Below are positions 41,544 to 49,756 of a stretch of 64,000 nt of DNA, one piece after another. A program made the translations under genes and the position numbers. Numbering within the stretch: the stretch's first letter is position 1; every line of letters begins with the position of its first letter. The DNA comes from Pelagimonas sp050633425 (lineage in GTDB: Bacteria > Pseudomonadota > Alphaproteobacteria > Rhodobacterales > Rhodobacteraceae): NCBI RefSeq assembly GCF_050633425.1, contig NZ_JBOEGM010000034.1, positions 108,190 to 172,189 of the forward strand. The letters run 5' to 3'. The notes under the pieces were generated by a model. That model was not told the origin of the DNA. It saw only the letters and a program-made list of their open reading frames with translations, and ran no database searches.

Positions 41544-42356
41544 ATGACAGAGACAGAAGGATACGTCACCGCCGATGGCCGTCAGATCGGTGGCCAGTTA
41601 ATGGAGCTGAAAAACATCACGCTCAAATTTGGTGGTGTGACCGCGATCAGCGATATTTCGTTCGACATTCACGAAGGTGAAATTCGCGCGATCATCGGGC
41701 CAAACGGCGCTGGTAAATCGTCGATGCTCAACATCATTTCCGGGTTCTATACCCCAACGGTGGGTGAGCTTTGGTACAAGGGCGAAAAGCGCCCGGCGAT
41801 GAAACCGTATGAAATCGCGCGAATGGGGGTTGCCCGGACCTTTCAAAACATTGCGTTGTTCGAAGGGATGACCGTTCTCGATAACGTCATGACCGGTCGT
41901 TTGACGCACATGAAGGCGGGCATTGGCGCGCAGGCTTTGTGGTATGGCAAGGCCCGTGACGAAGAAATTGCCAACCGAGAAGTGGTTGAAAAGGTTATCG
42001 ACTTCCTTGAAATCCAGAATATCCGCAAAACGCCGGTTGGCCGTTTGCCCTATGGGTTGAAGAAACGGGTTGAGCTGGCACGGGCCTTGGCGGCGGAACC
42101 GTCGATCCTTTTGTTGGATGAGCCGATGGCCGGCATGAACGTTGAAGAAAAAGAGGACATGAGCCGCTTTATTCTTGATGTGAATGACGAATTTGGCACC
42201 ACGATTTGTCTGATCGAACACGACATGGGCGTTGTCATGGACCTATCCGACCGCGTGGTTGTGATGGATTACGGCAAAAAGATCGGCGACGGCCCACCCG
42301 ATGAGGTGCGCAACAACCAAGACGTCATCGACGCTTATCTGGGGGTGCCGCACTGA
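41544..42356 (+). CDS. livG: HAAT-family ABC transporter ATP-binding protein LivG
   Basis: First ATPase subunit of the importer, 270 aa. Walker A GPNGAGKSS, Q-loop ARTFQNIALF, Walker B LLLDEPMAGMN and switch IEHDMGVVMDLSD; the ABC signature is altered to LPYGLKKRVELARAL. It has a non-conserved 20-residue N-terminal extension before MELKNITLKFGG; ATG 41544 is kept, but the internal ATG is an alternative start. The stop overlaps the next gene's start (TGATG). Confidence 0.92.
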   Translation: MTETEGYVTADGRQIGGQLMELKNITLKFGGVTAISDISFDIHEGEIRAIIGPNGAGKSSMLNIISGFYTPTVGELWYKGEKRPAMKPYEIARMGVARTFQNIALFEGMTVLDNVMTGRLTHMKAGIGAQALWYGKARDEEIANREVVEKVIDFLEIQNIRKTPVGRLPYGLKKRVELARALAAEPSILLLDEPMAGMNVEEKEDMSRFILDVNDEFGTTICLIEHDMGVVMDLSDRVVVMDYGKKIGDGPPDEVRNNQDVIDAYLGVPH

Positions 42357-42910
42357 TGGTCGATAACAACAAAATTGTGAGCGGAGAGTTGTCCCCCGAC
42401 ATTACCAGCGATCTCATTGAGCGCTGCGTCAAGGTCCTGCTTGCGCGGGATATTGGGACAGTATTCGTGGGCGAGGATATCTCTCCGCAAAGCGATGAAC
42501 CGGCGGAGGCTGACACTGAATGGCGGCGGATCTTGGAGCAGGGGGCCTCGTTTGAAGTCAGTCACAAGCGTATTAAGCAAGGATCGCCAACCGGACGGCG
42601 CCGGAGAGGGCCTGTCAGTGACAGTTGTGCGGTGACTTGGAGGCAGGTCTCGTCGCAAGATGGCACTGCGCTCCGACACGCGCTGAATGACGGATTTCGT
42701 GCTGCGGGTTTCGAGGTTTATCAAACGGTTCCGACAGAAAATGACGGGGCGCAGCCGGAGAATATCGTGTTCGAAACACACAAAGATGCCCTGCTGATCC
42801 GAGGTGTTACATACCGTTTCCCCGACAAGGCCGGTGACAAGGCCGGTGATCTGGTTATGGCCGAAGTCAACACACGCACGCAGACGCTCTTGAGCCGCGA
42901 GGGGCAGTAA
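42356..42910 (+). CDS. hypothetical protein inserted in the liv operon
   Basis: A 184-aa protein I do not recognise. It starts on the livG stop codon (TGATG) and ends five bases before livH, so it is built into the operon. Soluble, no signal or membrane segment. Visible parts are an acidic N-terminal half (DLIERCVKVLLARDIGTVFV, SPQSDEPAEADTEW), a basic patch (SPTGRRRRG) and a C-terminal ENIVFETHKDALLIRGVTYR. Two tandem 12-bp units (GACAAGGCCGGT, 42824-42847) give DKAGDKAGD. Its base composition does not stand out. A frame on the other strand (42335-42916) is taken as its shadow. Confidence 0.6.
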   Translation: MVDNNKIVSGELSPDITSDLIERCVKVLLARDIGTVFVGEDISPQSDEPAEADTEWRRILEQGASFEVSHKRIKQGSPTGRRRRGPVSDSCAVTWRQVSSQDGTALRHALNDGFRAAGFEVYQTVPTENDGAQPENIVFETHKDALLIRGVTYRFPDKAGDKAGDLVMAEVNTRTQTLLSREGQ

Positions 42911-42915
42911 AAACA

Positions 42916-43869
42916 ATGCTGAACGACATCTTTATCGCACCGTTTGCCGACATGATTGCGGCACCGGATTTCTTGCTTCAGGTGCTTTGGGAAGGGCTGG
43001 TTTCCGGCATTCTCTATGCACTGATCGCGCTTGGCTTTGTTCTGATCTTCCGTTCAAGCCGGATCTTTAACTTTGCCCAAGGCATCATGGTGGTGTTCGC
43101 CGCCCTGACGCTTGTCGGCCTGCATGCGATGGGCATTCCGGCCTGGATTTCGGTGGCTCTGACGTTGGGGGTTATGTTCGTTCTTGCGGTGAGCATTGAA
43201 CGCATCGTGCTGCGGCCCTTGGTCGGGCAGCCTGACATTATCCTGTTTATGGCCACCATCGGCATCACGCTGTTCCTGATTGGCGGCGGTGAGATCATTT
43301 TTGGTGGCGAAAACAAGATCATGATCTCAGAAGAACTCGGCATTCCGACAGGGGATACCGTTCTGGAGCCTTGGGGCGGTCTGTTGATCTTACAACACCT
43401 TGATATCACGGTTGTTGTTGTGGCGACGGCCTTGGTTGCGGCGCTCTTGGCTTTCTTGAACTACACCCAGATGGGCCGGGCGATCCGGGCCTTGGGGGAT
43501 GATCACCAAGCCGCGCTGTCGGTTGGCATCTCGCTGCAAACCGTTTGGGTTTTGGTTTGGTTCATCGCCGGTATCATTGCGCTGGTCACCGGCATCGCCT
43601 GGGGTGCACGGGCCGGGGTGAGCTTTGCCCTAGAGGTCATCGCTTACAAAGCCCTGCCGGTTCTAATGCTGGGTGGTTTGGAATCGATCACGGGTGCCAT
43701 CATCGGTGGCCTTATGATCGGCATCCTCGAAAAGCTGTTTGAGATTTATTGGGGCCAACCGCTGTTGGGCGGCAACACCGAAACATGGTTTGCCTTTGTC
43801 CTCGCGCTCTTTGTTCTGCTGTTCCGCCCGCAAGGTCTCTTTGGTGAAAAGATTATCGAACGGGTCTAG
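42916..43869 (+). CDS. livH: HAAT-family ABC permease LivH
   Basis: First membrane subunit of the importer, 317 aa with eight or more helices. Typical LivH elements are GLVSGILYALIALGFVLIFRS, the IFNFAQGIMVVFAAL segment and the coupling loop QMGRAIRALGDDHQAALSVG. It ends GLFGEKIIERV, as in aromatic-acid-type LivH proteins. ATG 42916 lies in ...CAGTAAAAACAATG, with a weak ribosome site. Confidence 0.92.
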   Translation: MLNDIFIAPFADMIAAPDFLLQVLWEGLVSGILYALIALGFVLIFRSSRIFNFAQGIMVVFAALTLVGLHAMGIPAWISVALTLGVMFVLAVSIERIVLRPLVGQPDIILFMATIGITLFLIGGGEIIFGGENKIMISEELGIPTGDTVLEPWGGLLILQHLDITVVVVATALVAALLAFLNYTQMGRAIRALGDDHQAALSVGISLQTVWVLVWFIAGIIALVTGIAWGARAGVSFALEVIAYKALPVLMLGGLESITGAIIGGLMIGILEKLFEIYWGQPLLGGNTETWFAFVLALFVLLFRPQGLFGEKIIERV

Positions 43870-43870
43870 C

Positions 43871-43933
43871 GCAGCGCGGGGCGCGCTGCACAGGATCCAA
43901 AATCGGGCGGGGCGTGGAGGAGCGCCCCACCCG
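43871..43933 (+). terminator. two consecutive GC-rich hairpins between livH and the small gene
   Basis: GCAGCGC/GCGCGCTGC (43871-43889) is followed by CGGGCGGGGCG / CGCCCCACCCG (43904-43914 with 43923-43933, one mismatch). No T-run follows, so this is likelier a transcript-processing or stability element inside the operon than a full stop. Confidence 0.5.
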
Positions 43934-43979
43934 ACCCAAAGACTGAGACACAAGATACTAGAATTGGACGTGGAAAAAC

Positions 43980-44219
43980 ATGGCTAAACTGATTGCAATC
44001 CTGAACGTCGTGGCATGGTCCGGCTTCTGGTCTTTTGGATACCTCGCGCTGAGCGCAGGCACCGAAAACCCGAACCAAACCACCATCGCGGTCCTGCTCG
44101 CAGCAGGCGGGGCGGCGGTTGGACTTTGGGCATGGTTCTGGCTGGTGCGTCATTCCGAGGCAATCGGATACGCCAAACCCGCCAACCGCGTGCGCATCAC
44201 CAATGAGGAGATGGTCTGA
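43980..44219 (+). CDS. 79-aa two-helix membrane protein in the liv operon
   Basis: A small protein with two clear membrane helices (LIAILNVVAWSGFWSFGYLA and TIAVLLAAGGAAVGLWAWFW) and a polar C-terminus ending NRVRITNEEMV. Its stop overlaps the livM start (TGATG), which shows translational coupling. Similar short proteins are found at this position in related Rhodobacteraceae operons. It could be an accessory subunit of the importer; that is inference. ATG 43980 follows GGAAAAAC. Confidence 0.75.
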   Translation: MAKLIAILNVVAWSGFWSFGYLALSAGTENPNQTTIAVLLAAGGAAVGLWAWFWLVRHSEAIGYAKPANRVRITNEEMV

Positions 44220-45295
44220 TGCTTTACCGTACCGCTGGCCAGTTCAAGACCAGCTACAAATCTGATCAGGCGCTGTTCCCGATCAAACAAGACGCTTTTT
44301 TGTTGGGGGTTATCCTGCTCTTCGCGGTGGTGATCTTTCCACTGACGGCAAGTGAATTTACCTTTCAAACCATCCTGATCCCGATCCTGATCTATTCGCT
44401 CGCCGCGCTTGGGTTGAATATTCTGACCGGTTTCGCGGGGCAGCTATCGCTTGGAACGGCGGCGTTTATGGGCGTTGGGGCCTATGCCTGCTACAAGATG
44501 GTCACCTTGATGCCGTGGATGAACCCGATCGTTGCGATCTTGTTCTCGGGTGTCTTTAGCGCCGGGGTTGGGGTTGCCTTTGGTATCCCATCCTTGCGGA
44601 TCAAAGGGTTTTACCTCGCGATTGCCACCTTGGCGGCCCAGTTCTTTCTGGTCTGGCTGTTTGAAAAATGGGCTTGGCTTTATAACTACAACGCCTCGGG
44701 CGCGATCCAGGTGCCTAACCTGAAAATGTTCGGTGTGTATATCGCCGGTCCTCAGGCAAGCTCGGTTGTGCAATATTTTGTGGTGTTGTTCATTGTCAGT
44801 CTGCTGACCATGGTCTGTATCAACCTGACCCGTGGCAACCTTGGCCGGACGTGGAAAGCGACACGCGATATGGATATCGCGGCAGAACTGATCGGCATCA
44901 ACCTGATGAAATCAAAACTGACCGCCTTTGCTGTCTCGTCCTATATCGTTGGTGTGGCTGGTGCGCTGTTCGTCTTTATGTGGCGCGGTGCGGCTGAGCC
45001 GAACCTGTTCGACATCCCGCTAAGCTTCCGGGTGTTGTTCATCGCGATCATCGGTGGGCTTGGTTCGGTTATGGGCAACTTCTTGGGCGCGATCCTGATT
45101 GTTGGCCTTCCTGTTGTTCTCAACCTGCTGCCTGCCGCCTTGGGCATCCCGATTAGCTCGGCCACGGTTGAGCACCTCAATATCATGTGTATCGGCAGCT
45201 TGATCATCTTCTTCTTGATCGTTGAGCCACATGGCTTGGCCCAACTTTGGCGCCTGATCCGCGAAAAACTCATTATCTGGCCCTTCCCGCACTAA
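44219..45295 (+). CDS. livM: HAAT-family ABC permease LivM
   Basis: Second membrane subunit, 358 aa. An N-terminal soluble extension (MLYRTAGQFKTSYKSDQALF) precedes about ten helices. Family signatures are IYSLAALGLNILTGFAGQLS, LGTAAFMGVGAYA and the coupling loop RTWKATRDMDIAAELIGINL. The stop is followed by a 70-base gap to the binding-protein gene. Confidence 0.92.
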   Translation: MLYRTAGQFKTSYKSDQALFPIKQDAFLLGVILLFAVVIFPLTASEFTFQTILIPILIYSLAALGLNILTGFAGQLSLGTAAFMGVGAYACYKMVTLMPWMNPIVAILFSGVFSAGVGVAFGIPSLRIKGFYLAIATLAAQFFLVWLFEKWAWLYNYNASGAIQVPNLKMFGVYIAGPQASSVVQYFVVLFIVSLLTMVCINLTRGNLGRTWKATRDMDIAAELIGINLMKSKLTAFAVSSYIVGVAGALFVFMWRGAAEPNLFDIPLSFRVLFIAIIGGLGSVMGNFLGAILIVGLPVVLNLLPAALGIPISSATVEHLNIMCIGSLIIFFLIVEPHGLAQLWRLIREKLIIWPFPH

Positions 45296-45365
45296 GCGGG
45301 GCGGACCACCCGAACCACCTGAATAGTTTCAATATTCGACATCAAAATCCATGGGAGGAGACAAG

Positions 45366-46658
45366 ATGAAGACTTTTGCAAAAATGGCAGCGGCCGCCGT
45401 AGTGGCATCCGTTGTAGCCGGTGCCGCGATGGCCGAGGGCCTCTATACGCCAAACCTCAGCTACCGGACCGGCCCATTTGCGGCGACTGGTATTCCGCTG
45501 ATGAATGGCCAGAAAGATTATATGGCGATGCTCAACGCCCGTGACGGCGGTGTTGGCGGCGTTGCGATTGACTTTGAGGAATGCGAAACCGGCTATTCGA
45601 CCGAAAAAGGCGTTGAGTGCTACGAGAAAACCAAAGGCAAAGCAATTGTGACCCAGCCTTGGTCGACCGGTATCACCCTGCAGGTTCTGCCCAAAACCAA
45701 CGTCGATATGATCCCAATCCTGGCTCCGGGCTATGGCTTTTCTCCGATGATGGACGGCAAAACCTTCCAGTGGGCATTCAACATGCCATCGGGTTACTGG
45801 GATGGTGCGGACATGATCCTGCAGTATCTACAGTCTCAGGGCGACCTGAAGGGTAAGAAAGTTGCCTTCCTGCACCTTGACCACCCCTACGGAAAAGAGC
45901 CTCTGCCGCTGCTGGAAGCCAAAGCCGAGTCAATGGGTTATGAGCTTCTGCCGATCCCTGTTGGTCTGAAAGAAATGCAAAACCAGTCGGCGCAGTGGCT
46001 GCAAATCCGCCGCGAGCGTCCTGACTATGTTGTCATGTGGGGCTGGGGGGCGATGAACGCCGGTGCCATCACCGAAGCGGTTAAAACCAAGTTCGACATG
46101 TCGAAAATGGTTGGCGTTTGGTGGTCTGGTCACGATGCCGATCTGGCAATCGTTGGCGACAAAGGCAAAGGCTACAAATCAATCAGCTGGTCCTTCCCTG
46201 ATGCCGCATCCGGCGTTATGGCCGACATCAAGAAGCACGTTGTAGACGCAGGCCTGTCTGAGTCGAACGAGACAGAAATGTCGGGTGTTTTCTATGGTCG
46301 TGGTCTGGTTATGTCGATGATCTTGGCCGAAGGCATCAAGGTCGCTCAGGACAAGTATGGCGTTGCCGAAGTCAACGCAGAACAGCTGCGCTGGGGTCTG
46401 GAAAACATCAACATTACCGAAGAGCGTCTGGCCGAGCTGGGCATGTCCGGCATGGTTCCTGCCTTCTCGACATCCTGTGCAAACCACACTGGTCACTCTG
46501 GTGGTTGGATGCTGGAATGGGACGGCGCGAAGTTTGTCAAAGTGTCCGATCACCTGGCACCTGACACTGCGGCCTATGCTGACATCGCCAAGGCGAAAGC
46601 AGCCGAATACGCCGAAGCGAATGCGCCTTGGGCTGTAAACGAAGAGTGCGAAGGCTAA
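45366..46658 (+). CDS. HAAT-family periplasmic substrate-binding protein
   Basis: Periplasmic binding protein of 430 aa with a Sec signal (MKTFAKMAAAAVVASVVAGA, cut near AMA). Two-lobed Peripla_BP_6 fold: FAATGIPLMNGQKDYMAM at the start, KVAFLHLDHPYGKEPLPLLE at the hinge and the long C-terminal lobe. A cluster of tryptophans in VVMWGWGAMNAG and VGVWWSGHDADL suggests an aromatic or hydrophobic acid ligand. ATG 45366 is chosen over 45351 because GGGAGGAGA lies directly upstream and it starts at the signal peptide. Confidence 0.9.
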   Translation: MKTFAKMAAAAVVASVVAGAAMAEGLYTPNLSYRTGPFAATGIPLMNGQKDYMAMLNARDGGVGGVAIDFEECETGYSTEKGVECYEKTKGKAIVTQPWSTGITLQVLPKTNVDMIPILAPGYGFSPMMDGKTFQWAFNMPSGYWDGADMILQYLQSQGDLKGKKVAFLHLDHPYGKEPLPLLEAKAESMGYELLPIPVGLKEMQNQSAQWLQIRRERPDYVVMWGWGAMNAGAITEAVKTKFDMSKMVGVWWSGHDADLAIVGDKGKGYKSISWSFPDAASGVMADIKKHVVDAGLSESNETEMSGVFYGRGLVMSMILAEGIKVAQDKYGVAEVNAEQLRWGLENINITEERLAELGMSGMVPAFSTSCANHTGHSGGWMLEWDGAKFVKVSDHLAPDTAAYADIAKAKAAEYAEANAPWAVNEECEG

Positions 46659-46673
46659 TCCGCCTTTTCATCT

Positions 46674-46699
46674 CCAGCGGCGGCATGGTTCGCCGCTGG
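46674..46699 (+). terminator. intra-operon hairpin after the binding-protein gene
   Basis: Perfect 9-bp stem CCAGCGGCG / CGCCGCTGG with an 8-base loop, 16 bases after the stop codon. There is no T-run. Such hairpins often stabilise the upstream message so that the binding protein is made in excess over the downstream ATPase. Confidence 0.65.
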
Positions 46700-46731
46700 A
46701 ATCCGCGACTTTTGCAAGAGAAGATGCCGCT

Positions 46732-47556
46732 ATGCTAGACGCCGCAAAGACCGACGAGACCCTTCTTGAGGTCAATAATATCGAGGTGATCTACAACCAT
46801 GTGATCCTCGTTCTCAAGGGCGTAAGCCTGAACGTTAAAAAGGGCGGTATCACCGCGCTGCTCGGCGGCAATGGTGCCGGCAAAACCACGACGCTCAAGG
46901 CGATTTCAAACCTGCTGCATTCCGAACGTGGCGAAGTCACCAAAGGCTCGATCATCTACAAAGGCGAAGGGGTTCAGGATCTGGACCCGGCGCAATTGGT
47001 CAAACGCGGTGTCATTCAGGTGATGGAAGGCCGTCACTGTTTTGAACACCTGACCGTCGAAGAAAACCTGCTGACCGGGGCCTATACCCGCAAGGCCAGC
47101 AAGGGTGAAATCGACGCCGATTTGCAGATGGTGTACGACTATTTCCCACGTCTCAAGGAGCGCCGACGTTCTCAGGCTGGCTATACTTCGGGTGGCGAAC
47201 AACAGATGGTTGCCATTGGTCGCGCGCTGATGTCTCGGCCCGACACGGTTTTGCTTGATGAGCCATCAATGGGGCTTGCGCCGCAATTGGTTGAGCAGAT
47301 TTTTGAGATCGTGAAATCAGTGAATGAAAACGAAGGTGTGTCCTTCCTCTTGGCCGAACAGAACACCAATGTGGCCCTGAAATACGCCCACTACGGTTAT
47401 ATTCTGGAAAATGGCCGCGTGGTGATGGATGGGCTGGCCGCTGATTTGCGCGAAAACCCGGACGTTAAAGAATTCTATCTCGGCGTGTCCGATGACGGGC
47501 GCAAGAGCTTTCGCGATGTGCGGTCTTATCGCCGCCGTAAACGGTGGCTTGCTTAA
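46732..47556 (+). CDS. livF: HAAT-family ABC transporter ATP-binding protein LivF
   Basis: Second ATPase subunit, 274 aa. Walker A GGNGAGKTT, Q-loop VIQVMEGRHCFEHLTVEEN, signature TSGGEQQMVAIGRAL, Walker B VLLDEPSMGLAP, switch LAEQNTNVALK. The C-terminus carries a basic tail (RDVRSYRRRKRWLA). It completes the first importer (LivG, LivH, LivM, binding protein, LivF). Confidence 0.93.
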   Translation: MLDAAKTDETLLEVNNIEVIYNHVILVLKGVSLNVKKGGITALLGGNGAGKTTTLKAISNLLHSERGEVTKGSIIYKGEGVQDLDPAQLVKRGVIQVMEGRHCFEHLTVEENLLTGAYTRKASKGEIDADLQMVYDYFPRLKERRRSQAGYTSGGEQQMVAIGRALMSRPDTVLLDEPSMGLAPQLVEQIFEIVKSVNENEGVSFLLAEQNTNVALKYAHYGYILENGRVVMDGLAADLRENPDVKEFYLGVSDDGRKSFRDVRSYRRRKRWLA

Positions 47557-47605
47557 CGCCGCCTGCTGTTTCGACGTCCAACTGACCCATAAACCCGAAG
47601 GGAGA

Positions 47606-48424
47606 TCAAGCGTGTTCCGACGCTTTCAATTCAGCTATGCGCGCAAGAGCCTCTTCTCGGCTGTTGCGAACGTTGGGGCGGACGTCCTGACTTTCGGCGC
47701 GCATCCGAATGTCGGCTTTGGTTTCGCTTCCTGGGGCGTAGCGAATCGTGCCAAGCGAATGCGCTTTGTTCAACAGTTTGCCGCGATGGGCAAATTGGAC
47801 CCAGGCACCGGGTTCGATGGTGCAGCCGTCGTAATTGATCAAAAAATACCATGTGTCGCGCCCGCTGGCGTCAATCCGTTTGTGGATATGGTCATAAAGA
47901 TCGTTGACGTCCCGCGAATGGTACAAGGTAAAGCCCGAGAAATCAGCCTCAAGCAGGTCTTCTTCGGTGTTGAAGCTTATCCGGCGGGCAAGATCCTCTT
48001 CGGTATGGTTCGGCATGTTGCCAGACCGACCTTTGCGTCGGGATGGCAGCTTGGTGATCCGCGCAATGGCCGCTTCCCGATCACTCAACAAATTGGGGTC
48101 AAAGTGTTCAGTCTTGGCCGCGTCAGCGATGCGTTTGGCCGTTTCGAACGAGGCATCAAAGCGCACCGTTCCCATACTATGGGCAATATTCAGCGCCTTT
48201 GCGCGCGACGCATAGGCAGGCCACGCGCTTTGATCGATCTGCAGACCGTGCAGGTTGACAAGAAAAAACCAATGACGATGCCCCGATTGGGCAATGCTGT
48301 CTTCGATAAAATCATAGAACCGATTAACCACAGATTGATCACAGAAACGGAAGTCGGAAAAATCCGCTTCCAGAGTCTCCAAATCGTGGTGGAACCGCAA
48401 TCTGTTCGCAAACTCGTCGGTCAT
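47606..48424 (-). CDS. hypothetical protein made of two tandem copies of one domain
   Basis: A soluble 272-aa protein. Two ~115-residue units align well: repeat 1 has LEADFSDFRF, HRHWFFLVNLHGLQI, AHSMGTVRF and DREAAIARITKL; repeat 2 has LEADFSGFTL, RDTWYFLINYDGCTI, AHSLGTIRY and SREEALARIAEL. The pattern (hydrophobic strand, NxxG turn, helix, GTxR strand) suggests a SpoIIAA/STAS-like alpha-beta fold; this is inference. ATG 48424 has GAGGAGGAGA upstream. It lies antisense between livF and the PaaK-like gene. Role unknown. Confidence 0.7.
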   Translation of the reverse strand: MTDEFANRLRFHHDLETLEADFSDFRFCDQSVVNRFYDFIEDSIAQSGHRHWFFLVNLHGLQIDQSAWPAYASRAKALNIAHSMGTVRFDASFETAKRIADAAKTEHFDPNLLSDREAAIARITKLPSRRKGRSGNMPNHTEEDLARRISFNTEEDLLEADFSGFTLYHSRDVNDLYDHIHKRIDASGRDTWYFLINYDGCTIEPGAWVQFAHRGKLLNKAHSLGTIRYAPGSETKADIRMRAESQDVRPNVRNSREEALARIAELKASEHA

Positions 48425-48525
48425 GCTTCTCCTCCTCTCGTTCCGCAGTTGCGGCACTCTAGACGACAGAGGTTAGCAAGACCTTGTACTTCAAATGTAA
48501 ATCAAAGTGACAGACGGAGGGTGGC

Positions 48526-49698
48526 ATGAGCACCTATTTCGACGCCTCTGAAACCCGGAGCCAAGACGCGCGCGAAGCTGCCCAGCTTGACGCTCTGAAT
48601 GCTCAACTGGCACGCAATGGCATGGATCCGGTTGGCTCTTTGGCCGATCTCGCGGGGCTGCCGGTTTTGCGCAAATCCGACCTTGTGGCCCGTCAAAAGG
48701 AACAGCCGCCCTTTGGTGGTTTGCCAGTGTCCAATCTAGCTCATGTCTTCCAAAGCCCCGGCCCGATTTATGAACCCGGTGGGGTCAGCCATGATTGGTG
48801 GCGTATGGGGCGGTTCTTGCACGCGGTTGGGATCAAAGCCGGCGATATTGTCCAAAACTGTTTTGGCTATCACCTGACCCCGGCTGGCATGATTTTTGAA
48901 AGCGGCGCGCGCGCGGTGGGGGCCGCTGTTTTGCCTGCAGGTATCGGACAAACCGAACTGCAGGCGCGCGCTGCCCATGACGTGGGGGTGACGGCTTATG
49001 CGGGCACGCCGGATTATCTCAAGGTTATTCTTGAGAAAGCCGATGAGCTTGGCCTTGAGCTGAAGATCACCCGCGCAGCCGTTGGCGGTGGCGCTCTCTT
49101 CCCGTCGCTCAGACAGTATTATGCCGATCGAGGCATCACCTGTTTGCAGTGTTATGCCACCGCCGATCTCGGCAATATTGCCTATGAAAGCGACGCGATC
49201 GAGGGGATGATCGTCGATGAAAACGTCATCGTCGAAATCGTTACCCCCGGCACGGGTGACCCTGTTGCCCCCGGTGAAGTGGGCGAAGTGGTTGTGACCA
49301 CGCTCAACCCGGATTACCCGCTGATCCGCTTTGCCACCGGTGATTTAAGCGCCGTTATGGAGGGCATTAGCCCCTGTGGCCGCACCAATATGCGGATCAA
49401 AGGCTGGATGGGGCGTGCGGATCAGACGACCAAGATCAAGGGCATGTTTGTCCGCCCCGAGCAGGTTGCCGAATTGGTCGCCAAACATGACGATATCGCG
49501 CGGGCGCGGGTCGTGGCGTCGCGCGAAGGCGAAATGGATGTGATGACGGTGCGAATCGAAACCGGTGGTGGCGATACGGCTGTGTTTGAAAAGTCGGTGG
49601 CCGAGCTGCTTAAGCTTAAAGGCCGGGTTGAACTGGTCGAAATCGGCGGATTGCCGCGCGATGGGCTGGTGATCGAGGACGCGCGCTCCTACGACTAA
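48526..49698 (+). CDS. PaaK-like phenylacetate-CoA-ligase family protein with altered P-loop
   Basis: An ANL-superfamily protein of 390 aa. Most signatures match PaaK-type ligases: CFGYHLTPAGMIFESGARAV, LPAGIGQTELQ, TCLQCYATADLGNI, LIRFATGDLSAV and RADQTTKIKGMFVRPEQV. However the ATP-phosphate loop SSGTTGxP is replaced by QSPGPIYEPGG, so catalysis may differ or the ligand may not be a normal acid. It probably acts with the first ligase and importer upstream. RBS GGAGG precedes ATG 48526. Separate from livF by the antisense gene, so it may have its own promoter. Confidence 0.85.
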   Translation: MSTYFDASETRSQDAREAAQLDALNAQLARNGMDPVGSLADLAGLPVLRKSDLVARQKEQPPFGGLPVSNLAHVFQSPGPIYEPGGVSHDWWRMGRFLHAVGIKAGDIVQNCFGYHLTPAGMIFESGARAVGAAVLPAGIGQTELQARAAHDVGVTAYAGTPDYLKVILEKADELGLELKITRAAVGGGALFPSLRQYYADRGITCLQCYATADLGNIAYESDAIEGMIVDENVIVEIVTPGTGDPVAPGEVGEVVVTTLNPDYPLIRFATGDLSAVMEGISPCGRTNMRIKGWMGRADQTTKIKGMFVRPEQVAELVAKHDDIARARVVASREGEMDVMTVRIETGGGDTAVFEKSVAELLKLKGRVELVEIGGLPRDGLVIEDARSYD

Positions 49699-49756
49699 CA
49701 TTCTGTCTTGCCCCATGCCTGACGGGGGTTAGGCTTGGGGCAGGAGGATTGTTTGT

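Noticed and set aside
42335..42916. A 193-codon minus-strand frame opposite the unknown gene in the liv operon
   Set aside because: The sense-strand frame is coupled to livG by TGATG and fits the operon; the antisense frame has no such support.
47429..48529. A 366-codon plus-strand frame over the duplicated hypothetical gene
   Set aside because: It overlaps the end of livF out of frame and lacks conserved pattern, whereas the minus-strand protein has two matching repeats and a strong ribosome site.
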